Assembly: GCA_022606425.2 (NCBI GenBank)
Contig: JAHDVF020000866.1
Location: 620,001 to 684,000 of the forward strand
DNA length: 64,000 nucleotides
Source of the DNA: Lepidostoma basale
Lineage: Eukaryota > Arthropoda > Insecta > Trichoptera > Lepidostomatidae
Direction of reading: 5' to 3'
Below are positions 54,301 through 63,366 of this stretch, piece by piece. Every line of letters begins with the position of its first letter. Position 1 is the stretch's first letter. A program made the translations under genes and the position numbers. The notes under the pieces are model-generated. The model made no database searches. It saw nothing but the letters and a program-made list of their open reading frames with translations, and was not told the DNA's origin.

Positions 54301-57300
54301 GTGTTGTGGCCCGTGGTGTTCCTCTGAAGGAGGATGTGTTTTGGGAAAGAATGTGATATGAGTTGTGTCTGCTAAGGTACTTCACTGTTGTACCATGTCG
54401 CCGGCAGTGTGTACACAACTCATATCACATTCATTACCCTGAAGATGGAGACTGCAACGATCTCCGAAACGTCGGTCGAGAAGGAGATATCACACAGTGT
54501 TACCCAAAAACACACCAAACAAGTTTTTGAACGTGTTTGGGATGGTTCTTAATTTTCTTCATTTTACATTTTTTTACAAAAGAATGGGACCTATACGAGT
54601 ACATAATGTTTTAAATTGGGTATAAAATATGAAAAATATGGGTTTTCAGATTAGATCTGAAATCTGTCGGATCATTTATACGTTTAAGGTATGAATGTAA
54701 ATTGTTCCAAGCTGATGGGCCGGCTACTTCAATGGTTCAATCCCCGAAATTTGTACTAGGGCAACGCTTCGGCTCAACTAATCTTCCTATTGTAAAGAAG
54801 TTTGCCTAGCATAGTGTGGATTTCTTTGGATTTAGGCTGCCCGTTATACAGAGTTTGGATATGTTTAACTAGGTGGCATTCCATGTAACACTTTGAAGAC
54901 TGTCCAGCAGAGTTAATACTGGATACTTTCTGGACTTTTAAGCCAGTCATTTTTTTGAGATGTCGTGTTATAAATGACTTTTTTAGAATGCCTTAAATGA
55001 GTCTTGCGGCTGCATTAAACGCATATTGAATCTTGTTTATTTGTTGTTTTGGAATGTTTGCATGAATTCCATTACAGGAATTTACAAGAGTTTTTAAAGT
55101 GTTATGTTATTTAATAAATGTTATATGGTAAGGGAATGAGAACATATGCACTGGTGTGTCCACTAGAAGATGACAGTGAGCTTCCACAAACTGACGCAAA
55201 TATTAGTAGATTTGAACTAAATGCCCATTTTAAAAATATGTTTTAATTTTTTTTCTTACAATGAACTTCTGCCACTAAATTTCAAGTAATTTTTATATTT
55301 CTTCTATGTTCGCCATAACTAAGTGTTTCTTTTTTATATACTTTGTATACAACACACATAATGTGAGTGTTGTATAGAGAGTACGAGTATATAAAAAAAG
55401 AGAAAGAAACATTATTTTAAATATTTTTTATTATTGCTTAAGTAACAATAACTATATATGAGTTTGCGCATAACAATAAATACATAAAGCGTGCGCTTAA
55501 CCCAACCAATGACAGGTCATAAGTCCTGTAAACACCTTGATCATCCGTGTTCAGTTTCCAGTTTACGTTTTCGTCTCTATTGAGATACAATTAAAATTTG
55601 AATTAACCACCCTTTGGTGTAAATCCAGGATTTGTATACAGGTATAAGTATACATTCACAAATATTTGGTCTTCAAATATTCCGGTCAAAATTCTTTGGC
55701 ATATAGAATGGAATAATACTCCTAGCGGCTTCTAACAATATGTTGGTCGACAGCCTTCGCATTGTGTTAATAAGGTAGTTTGCTAAATGCCGAAAATCAT
55801 TCTCCATAGATGGCGTTAGTGGGTCGGTTGTATAGGTTAATTCTTGAAAAAATTCACTAGTGCAACCAAATCTACATAGATGGCTGACTGAAACTGCCAC
55901 GTGAAGATAAATATGGATTTTGAAGTATTTATACATCTTCCAAAAATTTGTCATGCATGATCACAAATAACAAATGTGGAATGGGGAATGTTGTAATTAC
56001 ATAAAGCGTGCGCTTAACCCAACCAATGACAGGTTATAAGTCCTGTAAACACCTTGATCATCCATGTTCAGTTTCCAGTTTACGCCTTCGTCTCTATTGA
56101 GATACAATTAAAATATAAGTTTGTTGTTTAATACAGTTATTATTTTTTTTCTTTTCTTAAACAATGATGTTAAACTCCACATTAAATAATTAATACGACT
56201 GAAAACGTTAGTTTTCTAGAAGTTTTATTATATTTTATGGGAATGACATGTTTCGCCCTTCTAGTCATCAAGCCTTAGAAAAGCGAAACATGTCATTCCC
56301 ATAAAATATAATAAAACTTCTAGAAAACATCATTCGTATTAATCAGTTATTATTTAATTGTATCTCGATACAGATTGGTGATGCAAATTGGAAACTGAAT
56401 ATGGTTGATCAAGGTGTTTACAGGACTTATGACCTGTCATTGGTTGGGTTAAGCGCACGCTTTATGTAATTACAACATTCCCCATTCCACATTTTTCTTT
56501 ATGACCATGTTAGACAAATTTTTGGAAGTTGTATACGAGGTATGTTCAAAAAGTATCGCGAATTTTGAATTTCCGCCGGTTACGTATATTCGATTTTTGA
56601 TTTTTTTTGTGGCGTTATATTGGTACTCATGTCTCTCACTTATGCCGATAAGTTTGGCCAGTTTGAATGTTCAGTTAATTTTTGAGAGCCACTTTGCTTG
56701 CACGTGTTTTGGCTCGTCTTCGATTTTTGCCCACTCCAAAAAAATGGATCAATGAATCTGTATCAAATTTTGAGTGAAAAACAAAATTAAGTCCCCGGAC
56801 GCATTCCGAATGTTGACTGTGGCATATGGTGAAGCTATCTTGGACCAAAGCAACGTTTATCGGTGGTACAAAATGTTCTCAGAGGACCGAGAAGATGTGA
56901 ACGAAAAAGAGCCTGCCGGACGCCCGAGCACGTCAACAACAGACGAAAACATTGATGAAGTGAATAACATAGTATTGGCCAATCGTCGAATCACCGCTAG
57001 AGAAGTTGCTGAGGACTTAAACATATCGCTTGGCTCGTGCCATTTGATTTTTACCAATGATTTGGGCATGAGATCGGTCGCCGCGAAATTCGTACCAAAA
57101 TTACTCAATTTCGCATCTGCTTGTGCGCGAATTTTTGGCCAAAACAACACACCAATAATGCCGCAGCCACCGTATTCCCCAGATCTGACCCCCTGTGACT
57201 TTTTCTTGTTCCCGAAACTGAAGAGGCCCATGAAAGGACGACGCTAGGCTACGATTGAGGAGATAAAGACGGCATCGAAGGAGGAGCTGAACAAGATCAC

Positions 57301-58119
57301 AAAAATGATTTTTTGGGGTGCTTCGAGGATTGAAAAAAACGTTGGCACAAGTGTATAATATCTGGTTGGGATTACTTTGAAGGGGACAAAATAGAAATTC
57401 ATGAATATATAAATAATTTTTGAAAAAACACAAAATTCGTGATACTTTTTGAACGGACCTCGTATATGTTAAAGTACAACGGCAGAATTCACATGTCAGT
57501 TTCAATGCGCCATCTATGAAGATTTTGATTATATATGTTAATCTTTTTAAGATTAATCTATAAAATCCACATACTAACGCCATCTATGGAGATTTATGTT
57601 TATTAAGCTTTAAGCAGAACATCTTTTTAACACAATGTGAAAGGCTACCCGCCTCTTAGCACATTGTAAGAAGCCGCCTGGAGATGTCACTCCTATCTAT
57701 AGTTATTATTTGTTTGCCACCCGCAGTCTGTCCACCACTGTGGTTGCGAAGTCAACTAATGTGCTGTACTTGTTTTTGTTATGGAGGATAGCTGGTAGGT
57801 CGTTGAGTTTTATATCTCTACTTTGACATTCCTTTTCTAGTTTTACATTTCCTTGGCATGTGTCGGGAAATGCAATAGGATTATGTAAGGTTGACGGTTA
57901 AAATAGTCATTTAATTCAGATTTTTTAAATATTCTAGGTGAGACTTTAAGAGAAGCCGGATATGACGTGTGGGCGGAAGGTGAGCCAAACAACCAGCATC
58001 ACAGCGGGGAATTCTGCGGCAGCTTGTGGAGAAGAGGCACACTGAACGACGTAAGGTGTGAGGCTCGGGCCATGTTCATATGCGAAAAGGATGGCGCTGA
58101 GAGTTCCTCCGTATCCTAG
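48275..58119 (+). CDS. Lectin E: dual-CRD C-type lectin (immulectin-like), complete
   Basis: Secreted two-CRD lectin of 326 residues. Exons: 48275-48335, 49793-50077, 51698-51892, 53638-53895 and 57938-58119; all phase 1, GT-AG. Signal peptide MFSQIVLIPILVIWSTSVTS. CRD1 (about 36-172) has FREDYVYEQSTDAFFKL, IWVALHD, a sequon NST, and EPD (GEPDGYSSKENC). CRD2 (about 185-315) has RCYKLHIEPKSWHDAFRIC and EPN with LND (GEPNNQHHSGEFC, LNDVRC), so here CRD2 is the more canonical mannose-type site, the reverse of lectin C. The long fourth intron (4 kb) holds a large inverted-repeat element and a nested mariner. AATAAA lies 88 nt after the stop. Nearest paralogue is lectin F, about three quarters identical over exon 2 by eye. 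Confidence 0.94.
48450..48640 (-). mobile_element. Non-LTR 3' end fragment
   Basis: Minus strand: RPPMRWTDDIVKRVEKS, then GQDRDEWRKSEEAYIQ, AAGAAGAAGAAG end; in lectin E intron 1. Confidence 0.55.
48640..48815. repeat. Foldback element M-a
   Basis: ATTTTCTAGAAGTTTATTAT...GGGAATGACATGTTTCGC and GGCGAAACATGCCATTTCC...CTTCTAGAAAACAACC. Confidence 0.65.
49180..49570 (-). mobile_element. Non-LTR 3' end fragment
   Basis: Complement encodes an RQPKRWIDSWK-type terminus with the AAGAAG end at 49185; related to 18232-18480 and 44795-44965. Confidence 0.5.
49793..50077 (+). CDS. Lectin E exon 2 (CRD1, N-terminal half)
   Basis: 285 nt, phase 1. Encodes FREDYVYEQSTDAFFKL, LTWCQEEGAELVFP and KIWVALHDKYSEG. 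Acceptor TTTCAG, donor CGGTATTT. Confidence 0.94.
50130..50905 (+). mobile_element. RTE-like non-LTR copy interrupted by a SINE
   Basis: RTE-like sequence runs 50130-50215 (AATAGAAATATATCCGCTGA...CTAGTGCCAACC) and resumes at about 50455 (AAGGAAGTGTAGCTTGAAGC) to the end GCGTGATGGTAAGTTAG. The gap is exactly the SINE copy. Confidence 0.7.
50228..50452 (+). mobile_element. tRNA-derived SINE, copy 7 (plus strand)
   Basis: GACCTTCTTGGCAGAGTGAT (A box) and GGTTCGATTCC (B box), ending CCTGTTGTATACACAAAAAG. Nested in an RTE-like copy, so younger than it. Confidence 0.85.
51279..51392. repeat. (CA)n microsatellite inside a palindrome
   Basis: GTATTTAGTGTGCTTCCACT at 51279 and its exact complement ending at 51392 flank about 33 CA units (51305-51371). 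Confidence 0.9.
51440..51660. repeat. Foldback element M-b with ribozyme-like arm
   Basis: Left part AGTCCATTGTTTTGTCCGAA-ACACTATGATACC; right part holds motif H9 and CAGTTTTAAATC. In lectin E intron 2, close to exon 3. Confidence 0.6.
51553..51600 (-). ncRNA. Hammerhead-ribozyme-like motif H9
   Basis: Minus strand: stem I TTACAC/GCGTAA (one A-C mismatch in six), CTGATGA, extra T, stem II GTCAAC/GTTGAT with loop GTTG, GAAA, palindromic CAG/CTG, T, C. Core intact and four helical elements supported. Confidence 0.55.
51698..51892 (+). CDS. Lectin E exon 3 (CRD1, C-terminal half)
   Basis: 195 nt, phase 1. Encodes YNKWLRGEPDGYSSKENC, GFYSDVPC and RFVCKRQ, then PKCLTYDS. Acceptor TTTTAG... TTTAG, donor AGGTATTT. 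Confidence 0.93.
52022..52420 (-). mobile_element. RTE-like non-LTR fragment
   Basis: Tail complement AACTAACTAATTAACTATCA at 52024, then the C-terminal coding region. Confidence 0.65.
52538..52730 (+). mobile_element. tRNA-derived SINE, copy 8 (old)
   Basis: Degenerate: GACGGCCTACGTGTCACAGTGG, GTTCGATTTT, and GGTTGGGTTCAAATAATCTG at the 3' end. Confidence 0.55.
52740..53515 (+). pseudogene. RTE-like non-LTR reverse transcriptase C-terminus, 197-codon open frame
   Basis: Uninterrupted 52895-53488: VGAGNKINGALKVITANRNI, LMYGSEAWSWQKKDESRINA, LRWFGHMERMDESRMVKKLY, GRPRKTWHDQINQLLKGGHI, RACMVRCMNVEEAREVCQDR. Stop TGA then GGTAGTTAGTTATTTAGTTA. 5'-truncated before the YADD box; in lectin E intron 3. 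Confidence 0.85.
53638..53895 (+). CDS. Lectin E exon 4 (CRD2, N-terminal half)
   Basis: 258 nt, phase 1. Encodes RCYKLHIEPKSWHDAFRIC, YFVKVLEKFPEEGLSGDYN and LIHIDASELL. Acceptor TTCTAG, donor GGGTGAGT. Confidence 0.93.
54030..54070 (-). ncRNA. Hammerhead-ribozyme-like motif H5
   Basis: Minus strand: stem I ACC/GGT, CTGAAGA, extra T, stem II GGAGA/TCTCC, GAAA, minimal palindromic stem III (CG within ACGT), T, C. Confidence 0.5.
54436..54476 (+). ncRNA. Hammerhead-ribozyme-like motif H6
   Basis: Plus-strand mirror of H5 with one loop difference (ACTGCAACGA): ACC, CTGAAGA, T, GGAGA/TCTCC, GAAA, CG, T, C, GGT. Core intact. Confidence 0.5.
54540..55320. other. Unassigned intronic DNA
   Basis: Lectin E intron 4. 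Possibly an old retroelement relic (CATTCCATGTAACACTTTGA); nothing firm. Confidence 0.3.
55320..55440. repeat. Small foldback element M-i
   Basis: AAGTGTTTCTTTTTTATATAC and GTATATAAAAAAAGAGAAAG face each other; a single arm of the same family follows H1 at about 1415-1437. Confidence 0.5.
55470..56115 (+). repeat. R1 repeat copies (two partial units)
   Basis: CCAACCAATGACAGGTCATA at 55500 and again (one change) at 56018, each followed by the CTCTATTGAGATACAATTAA end. Confidence 0.6.
56176..56345. repeat. Foldback element M-a, well preserved
   Basis: CTAGAAGTTTTATTATATTT, TGGGAATGACATGTTTCGCC and their complements; inner TTGATGA...GGGCGAAACATGTCATTCCC resembles the hammerhead core with C3 changed. 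Confidence 0.7.
56536..57462 (+). mobile_element. Internally deleted mariner transposon
   Basis: 927 nt bounded by TA target duplications and about 31-nt inverted ends: CGAGGTATGTTCAAAAAGTA left, complement of TACTTTTTGAACGGACCTCG right. Full mariners are about 1.3 kb, so some 0.4 kb is missing. In lectin E intron 4. Confidence 0.9.
56774..57247 (+). pseudogene. mariner transposase, deleted
   Basis: Reads ILDQSNVYRWYKMFSEDRED, GRPSTSTTDENIDEV, ITAREVAEDLNISLGSCH, then jumps to YSPDLTPCDFFLFPKLKRPM. The DNA-binding N-terminus and the third catalytic Asp region remain; the first two catalytic Asp segments are deleted. Translation continues past a TAG with KTASKEELNK and WKKRWHKC-like residues to the right end. 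Cannot be active. Confidence 0.88.
57938..58119 (+). CDS. Lectin E exon 5 (CRD2, C-terminal half, stop)
   Basis: 182 nt. Encodes VWAEGEPNNQHHSGEFCGSL, GTLNDVRC, AMFICEKDG and an eight-residue tail, then TAG. Acceptor TTCTAG. Confidence 0.93.
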
Positions 58120-58206
58120 AGAAAACCTTTGCTCCATACTCACTGATTCTACATAAGTAAAATATAGCGTATATATTTTTGACTGAGAAAAGCTAATATA
58201 AACTTT

Positions 58207-58212
58207 AATAAA
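58207..58212 (+). terminator. Poly(A) signal of lectin E
   Basis: AATAAA, 88 nt after the stop, followed by a GGTTATTTC stretch. Confidence 0.6.
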
Positions 58213-58274
58213 GGTTATTTCACAGAGGCTGGAGTTCATTTTAATACATTGTTTATTCTTTATGCTCACATTGA

Positions 58275-58622
58275 AAGAATATGTGGAATTGCTCTGAAAA
58301 TGTTGGGATTTTTTCGCCGAACTGGTATTTCAGGTATCCTTATGTATTGCGAATTTTGCATAACTCATTGGTCCGGAGCCGGCTGGAGTGTGGTTCGGTG
58401 ATATGGAGTCCCCACGAGGCGAGATACTCGCTCATATTAAAGAGGGTTCAGAAAAGATTTTCTGAGATATCTCTGCATGAGGGAGTTTGGTGGCTTTATC
58501 CCACTTCATTCCTCTTGGGCATGCTGGAGACCAATAGTTTGCAGATAAGAAGAGATGGGTACTTACCCATTTCTTCAGACTTATCAGAGGATTCTTTGAG
58601 AACTGAGAATGAACATCGGCAG
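58275..58622 (+). pseudogene. jockey-like retrotransposon relic
   Basis: Frame 58281-58640: LRILHNSLVRSRLECGSVIW, LKRVQKRF, LLGMLETNSLQIRRDGYLP; starts further upstream in the RT than the other copies. Confidence 0.7.
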
Positions 58623-58624
58623 AA

Positions 58625-58995
58625 GGTTGTTTCAAGTTAATACGTCTAAAACATACTGCGGTGTAGAAGGCAACGGGAAACTACTGCACAGCTCTGATTT
58701 GAGCCAAAGCGCAACCCCCGGACAAATTTCGGAGATCGGGCTTTCGCAGTGACAAGTCCGTCTGCTTGGAATATGCTCCCTGTACACATCAGATGCATTG
58801 ACAATCCGACTGATTTTAAATTTAATATAAAAACCCACCTATTCCAAATATTACGTAAAATATAAAAAAACTATTATCTGGTTGCTGGTGTCAGATGCAG
58901 CTCTCATGACTATAACATTGTCAAAGCGCCCATGAGGTGAGTTATTCACGAAAACGGCGCTATATAAATTAGCCTAATTATTATTTTTATTACTC
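58625..58995 (+). pseudogene. CR1/L2-like RT C-terminus with ATT tail
   Basis: Reads SAWNMLPVHIRCIDNPTDFK, FNIKTHLFQILRK, then GCGCCCATGAGGTGAGTTAT, AACGGCGCTATATAAATTAG and TTATTATTTTTATTAC. Confidence 0.65.
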
Positions 58996-58999
58996 ATCA

Positions 59000-59270
59000 T
59001 CATCATCATCAGCCGTCTGTCATCCACTGCTAAATGTAGACCTCTCCCAAAGCCCGCCACCGCCCCCTATCCATTGCCGCTCCCATCCATCCATGTCCAG
59101 CAATCCTCTTCAGATCGTCGGTCCAGCGGGCAGGGGTACGTTCAACTCTACGGAATCCTGTATGCGGTCTCCACTCCAGAACCCGTCTTCCCCATCGGCT
59201 GTCGGTTCTCCGACAGATATGGCCAGCCCACCGCCACTTCAGCCCGCCTATCCGTATTTATATTTATTAC
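59000..59270 (-). mobile_element. Non-LTR 3' end fragment
   Basis: Minus strand RRWTDDLKRIAGHGWMGAAM-type terminus with the (ATG/CAT)n run at 58996-59013. Confidence 0.5.
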
Positions 59271-59690
59271 TCAAGAAACATCTACATACGAATCACAAAG
59301 TATTATATATGTTTAGGAACCTATGCTCTATAAGATTAACATTTAATAAGAAGAAAAAAACTTGATGGAATGACGATTTATTCAATACAATATGGACTTT
59401 GAATCGCGAACTGTAATGTATTAAAAAAAAAGTGGGAAAGGAATTACGTTTCTGGCTATTTTATACACTCGAATTTAGATTAAAAAAAAAAAGGTGAATT
59501 GACTCTCATAAATATGATATAAAAACCGTTGTCTTGTGCAAGGTGTTTCGAAATTATTATTATTATTTTCTTTTTAATCCAATCCACGCGGGAAATTTAA
59601 AAGTGACGTGCGCAGTACGCCACGCATTTTTACGAGACTTTTAAGATTAAAATACGATCGATAAAATATTAAGAATCCTTTAAATATATA
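59271..59690. other. Unassigned intergenic DNA
   Basis: Between lectins E and F; A- and T-runs, no recognised feature. Confidence 0.3.
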
Positions 59691-60860
59691 ACATTTTGAA
59701 TGTATACAAATTCTTGTAGATAAATACTGGATTTTACCCAATGCGGATAATTTTTTTATAAGGATTAATTAATAGAGACGAAGGTGTAAATTGTTAGGCA
59801 TAACAATTGGAGAGACATCTCAGAACTAAAATATGTAAAAATAAGCGCAGGATGCTAGCATAAATACAAGTTCCCAAAATTTGTCAAATTTGTCAAAAGG
59901 TCATAAGAAGGGCAGAATGGGGAATGTTGTTAAACATAAAGCGATCGCTCAACCCAAACAATGAAAGGTCATAAGTCCTGTAAGCGCCTCGGCCACCACA
60001 TTCTGTTACCAGAAAAACAATTTACATCTTCGTCTCTATAACCCATAAAAACTTCAACAGGGATAAGACAAGGAGACAGTTTGAGCCCATTCTTTTCAAC
60101 CTCATTACGGATGAAATAATAGGAGATATCACATCACTTGGTTTGGGATACTGCATAGGGAAGGATGTAGTGAGCGTCATATGCTATGCGAACGATGCTG
60201 CACTGATAGCAGAGTCGGAAGACGAACTGTAAAGACTTTTCAATAGATTTCAGACATCGGCCGCCAACTTCAATATGATGATCTCAGTTGATAAAACAAA
60301 AACCATGACATTCTCAAAAGAACCCTTAGGATGCAGGTTATCCTTAAATGACAGAATGCTGGAACACGTTGCAAACTTTAGATATCTGGGAGTGGATCTG
60401 TTCAGTCAAAATGATCTTGTCAGTGAAACAATAGGACAAGTCAACAAGGCTTCGGCGGTATCAGGTTGTCTCAAGGATGGAAAAACAAGTATATGAGAAC
60501 TGACAGTACGGTCAGAATATATAAAACCTGCGTAAGGCCTATACTGACATATAGCATTGAGACCAGAGCGGATACCACAAGAACGAAGGCTAAAGTATAG
60601 GGTGGCAGAGATGAGGACGCTGAGGATGATAGCAGGAAAGACTATTCGCGATAGGGTGAGGAATACGGCCATACGCGAGATCTGCAAGGTGGAGCTGTGG
60701 CGCATCAGATTCCTGCCGGCTGCCGTCCCCCCGGAACACCGCCGAAGAGATGGAGAGATAGCTGGGAGTCAACCTCCCAAGAGAGGCCAGCCTGATTTCA
60801 GGAACAGACCAAAGGTCTATAAGGAGAAGAAGAAGGAGTCTCTATTAAGATACAATTAAT
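59690..60860. repeat. R1 repeat copy interrupted by a retrotransposon
   Basis: R1 runs 59690-60039 and resumes at 60838 (GTCTCTATTAAGATACAATT). Confidence 0.65.
60032..60845 (+). pseudogene. Non-LTR retrotransposon insertion with 8-nt target duplication
   Basis: GTCTCTAT at 60032-60039 and again at 60838-60845 brackets the insert. Frame: STGIRQGDSLSPFLFNLITD, VICYANDAALIAES (catalytic YADD changed to YAND), MISVDKTKTMTF, NFRYLGVDLFS, RTLRMIAGKTIRDRVRN; ends AAGGAGAAGAAGAAG. Several stops and a shift after 60475. Confidence 0.85.
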
Positions 60861-61199
60861 CCTTTAAATATATATTTGAAAACACAGAGCTTTGCTTATA
60901 ATAGCGGGAATAGTTTAGCGGATCATGGGTGAGATATTTACCCTTAGGCCAAGCATAGGGAGCCTCATGGGCAATTCACGTAGTTCTATTGTCTTTGAGA
61001 TTTTTTCGAAAACCAGTCCGGGTCAAATTATTGCATTGGTAATATAACTGTCAGATTGATAGATGAAAGATGGACCAGAGAGGCGGTGAAGAAGAGACCT
61101 CGTGAAGACCTCCCACATGGTGGTCTTATGACATTCGAAAAAATGCTGATTACCGGATGCGGAAGTCACAAGACAAGAATACCTGCATAAATATGAGTG

Positions 61200-61970
61200 T
61201 GGCGACAGTGGACGACAGTGGACGACAAGTAATATAACTGCAATAAAAATGGGAAAAAAAATTCCGAGCTGCAGAAATCAAAGGTGCGAAGATTTATAAA
61301 TTATATTGCATTTGTTATGCAGACGATGGCGCATTAATAGCTGAGTCTGAAGATGACTTGTAAAGAATGTTGTACAAATTCCATGTAGTATCACAAAGGC
61401 TCAGTCATCAAAACAAAAAGTCTCAGTATATCTAGACAACCTACAAGATTTAAGCTGACTGTTGATGATATACCTGTGGAGCAAGTAATGAGTTTCAAAT
61501 ATTTGGGAGTAGAAATCTGCAGCCATAATGACCTTTATATCGAAGTACGAGAACAAGTCAGTAAAGCCTCTGCCGTGTCAGGGTGTCTGAAGAATCTGGT
61601 CTGGAAGAACAAGCATATGCGTATCGACAGCAAGGTCAGAATTTATAAGACATGCGTGCGACCTATCATGACGTATGCTGTACAGACGAGGGCCAACACT
61701 GTGATCAATGGCTGGTAATACTCTCCGAGATCGTATCCGCAATGCAAACATAAGAAAAACTTGTGAAATAGAGGATATCGTTCGGTAGAGTAGATCCAGA
61801 AGAAGTTACTGTAGGGACCATGTAGCCAGATTGCATAGTGACACCGCCCACCTGGACCGCCTAAGAGATGAAAAGAGAGCTGGAAAGAGAGCTCATCCCA
61901 CGAGACTGTGTGTGTAATTTCTGTGTCTTAGATCGTCAGATCTATTAAATAAAGAATAAGAAGAAAAAGC
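61200..61970 (+). pseudogene. Second copy of the RQGDSLSP-type RT family
   Basis: CYADDGALIAESEDDL keeps YADD; MEQVMSFKYLGVEICSHNDL, REQVSKASAVSGCLKNLVWK, RIYKTCVRPIMTYAVQTRA. Ends AATAAAGAATAAGAAGAAAAAG just before the lectin F promoter. Confidence 0.75.
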
Positions 61971-61984
61971 ATATTTTATGAATA

Positions 61985-62159
61985 CGTCATTTCTGAATAC
62001 CGTGTTAAGAATAAATAGTTCCCCCTTGAATGTAGTCACTTGATGTTGTGGCTATAAATGTCTGAAATCAGCCCATCTCTAGATCATTCCAAAGATTACA
62101 TTTGTATTAATCGTGTTGATTTATCATTATCTATGTATACTTAATCAAAAATACAGAAA
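61985..62159 (+). promoter_or_regulatory. Lectin F promoter and 5' UTR
   Basis: TATAAA at 62053-62058 and TCATTC initiator (A at 62086, 33 nt on). Alignable with the lectin E promoter over at least 100 nt. Confidence 0.55.
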
Positions 62160-62220
62160 ATGTTTTTACGCTCATTACTTTTTACAATATTAGTGATATG
62201 GTCATCATCTGTGATATCTG
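62160..62220 (+). CDS. Lectin F exon 1 (signal peptide)
   Basis: 61 nt, 20 codons plus G, donor TGGTAAGG. Confidence 0.88.
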
Positions 62221-63366
62221 GTAAGGAAATTCTATATTTTCATTACGATTAAAGTTTAATAAATAACCGATGGACAAATGCATCGGAAAGGAAAAAAACA
62301 TAATTTTGGGTGTTTTTTTAGAGGTTTAGTTTTTAAACTTGCAACAAAGTTTCTATAATCTGTCAATTTAACAGTTGACAGTTGATTTGTAGTCGCTTTG
62401 CCATTTTATTATGAATAGATTGACGTCAGAACAGCGCTTGCAAATTGTGCAAATTTATTTTTAAAATCATGGTTCGGTTTGCCAAACATATCGTGCACTA
62501 CGTCCATTTTACGGTCGACATAATGGTCCATCCGAGCAAGTTATTCGGAAGACCATGGATCGTTTTCGCACCACGTACACTCTAGTGGATAATACGCATC
62601 CACAAAGACGATAGTTGTTGAAAATTTGGACTTCACGATTGCGCTTCATTCAAGCTAGCCGTGGCCCTCATATGCCCGAAATCATATTTAAACAATTAAA
62701 TTATCTATTAAATAATGTCAATATCATAGACATTAACATTATTTCAATGTGTTTTTTTTTTCATTTTGAATATATATTGTATACCTCTTAAAAAACATCC
62801 TATATAAGAAAAGCACCGAAATTATTTAACCCCTTTTATTAAAAGATTGCTCATAATTAATCGGAGATCGACGTTATTCATATAAGTGAAAGTACGTTCA
62901 GAAGACTCTTGACTTCAGAGTATCTTATCTCCCTAATGTCGAACTATCTCTTATGCGTTCCTGTTATTATATCGTATATATACAATACTCATGAGATGCC
63001 TTTAATATTAATATTGTTTGTAATGTCAATTGAGTTAGTTAAATGATTTTATTTGATAATAACCGCTTCAAAATTGATTATGAAATATTTTAGTGTCACC
63101 ATTAGCATTCCTCGGAGACAGTGTGCCTCGCTTCAGGGAGGACTATGTTTACGAACAGAGCACCGATGCTTTCTATAAATTGAACTACCCAATGGTCCCG
63201 TGGGCAGAAGCTTTGACGTGGTGCCAGGAGGAAGGAGCGGAGCTGGCCTTCCCGGCCACAGAGCAGGAAGTACAGGTGCTGCTGAGGTTTTTCGCAAATT
63301 CCACTGAAAAAATTTGGGTCGCCCTGCACGACATATATTCCGAGGGTGTTTTCATCTCTACAAACG
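62160..63366 (+). CDS. Lectin F: dual-CRD C-type lectin (immulectin-like), 5' part only
   Basis: First two exons of a secreted C-type lectin: 62160-62220 and 63094-63366, joined in phase 1 (111 complete codons). Signal peptide MFLRSLLFTILVIWSSSVIS. The CRD1 N-terminal half follows (FREDYVYEQSTDAFYKL, LTWCQEEGAELAFP, IWVALHDIYSEG, sequon NST). The donor CGGTATTT at 63367 leads to exons past the right edge. Closest to lectin E in promoter, signal peptide and exon 2, so a recent tandem duplicate. Sugar triplet not visible. Confidence 0.9.
62308..62800 (+). mobile_element. Tc1/mariner-superfamily MITE with transposase fragment
   Basis: Ends GGGTGTTTTTTTAGAGGT and its near complement ACCTCTTAAAAAACATCC. 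Inside, 62411-62610 encodes MNRLTSEQRLQIVQIYF, then GSVCQTYRALRPFYGRHNGP, a helix-turn-helix start broken by a stop. In lectin F intron 1. Confidence 0.7.
62865..63060 (+). mobile_element. jockey-like retrotransposon 3' end
   Basis: GGAGATCGACGTTATTCATA, CTTATGCGTTCCTG and a TTTGATAAT end, as in 6285-6525. Ends about 34 nt before lectin F exon 2. Confidence 0.65.
63094..63366 (+). CDS. Lectin F exon 2 (CRD1, N-terminal half)
   Basis: 273 nt, phase 1. Acceptor TTTTAG; starts SPLAFLGDSVPRFREDY; WVALHD near the end. Confidence 0.93.

Larger units (their letters stand above)
53935..54530. repeat. Large inverted-repeat element (M-h) with two facing ribozyme-like motifs
   Basis: Arms of roughly 100-130 nt: TTTGGTGTGTTTTTGGGTAA...CATTCAT-type left arm and its complement at the right, around a G-rich centre of about 340 nt (GGGCGGGTCGGGTGGAGTGG). 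Located 40 nt after lectin E exon 4. Confidence 0.8.
56345..57715. repeat. R1 repeat copy split by a mariner
   Basis: R1 runs 56345-56535 and resumes at 57463-57715 (TATGTTAAAGTACAACGGCA...GCCATCTATGAAG). Confidence 0.6.

Noticed and set aside
54235..54330. Protein-coding G-rich stretch
   Set aside because: Frames are low-complexity and lie inside an inverted-repeat element.
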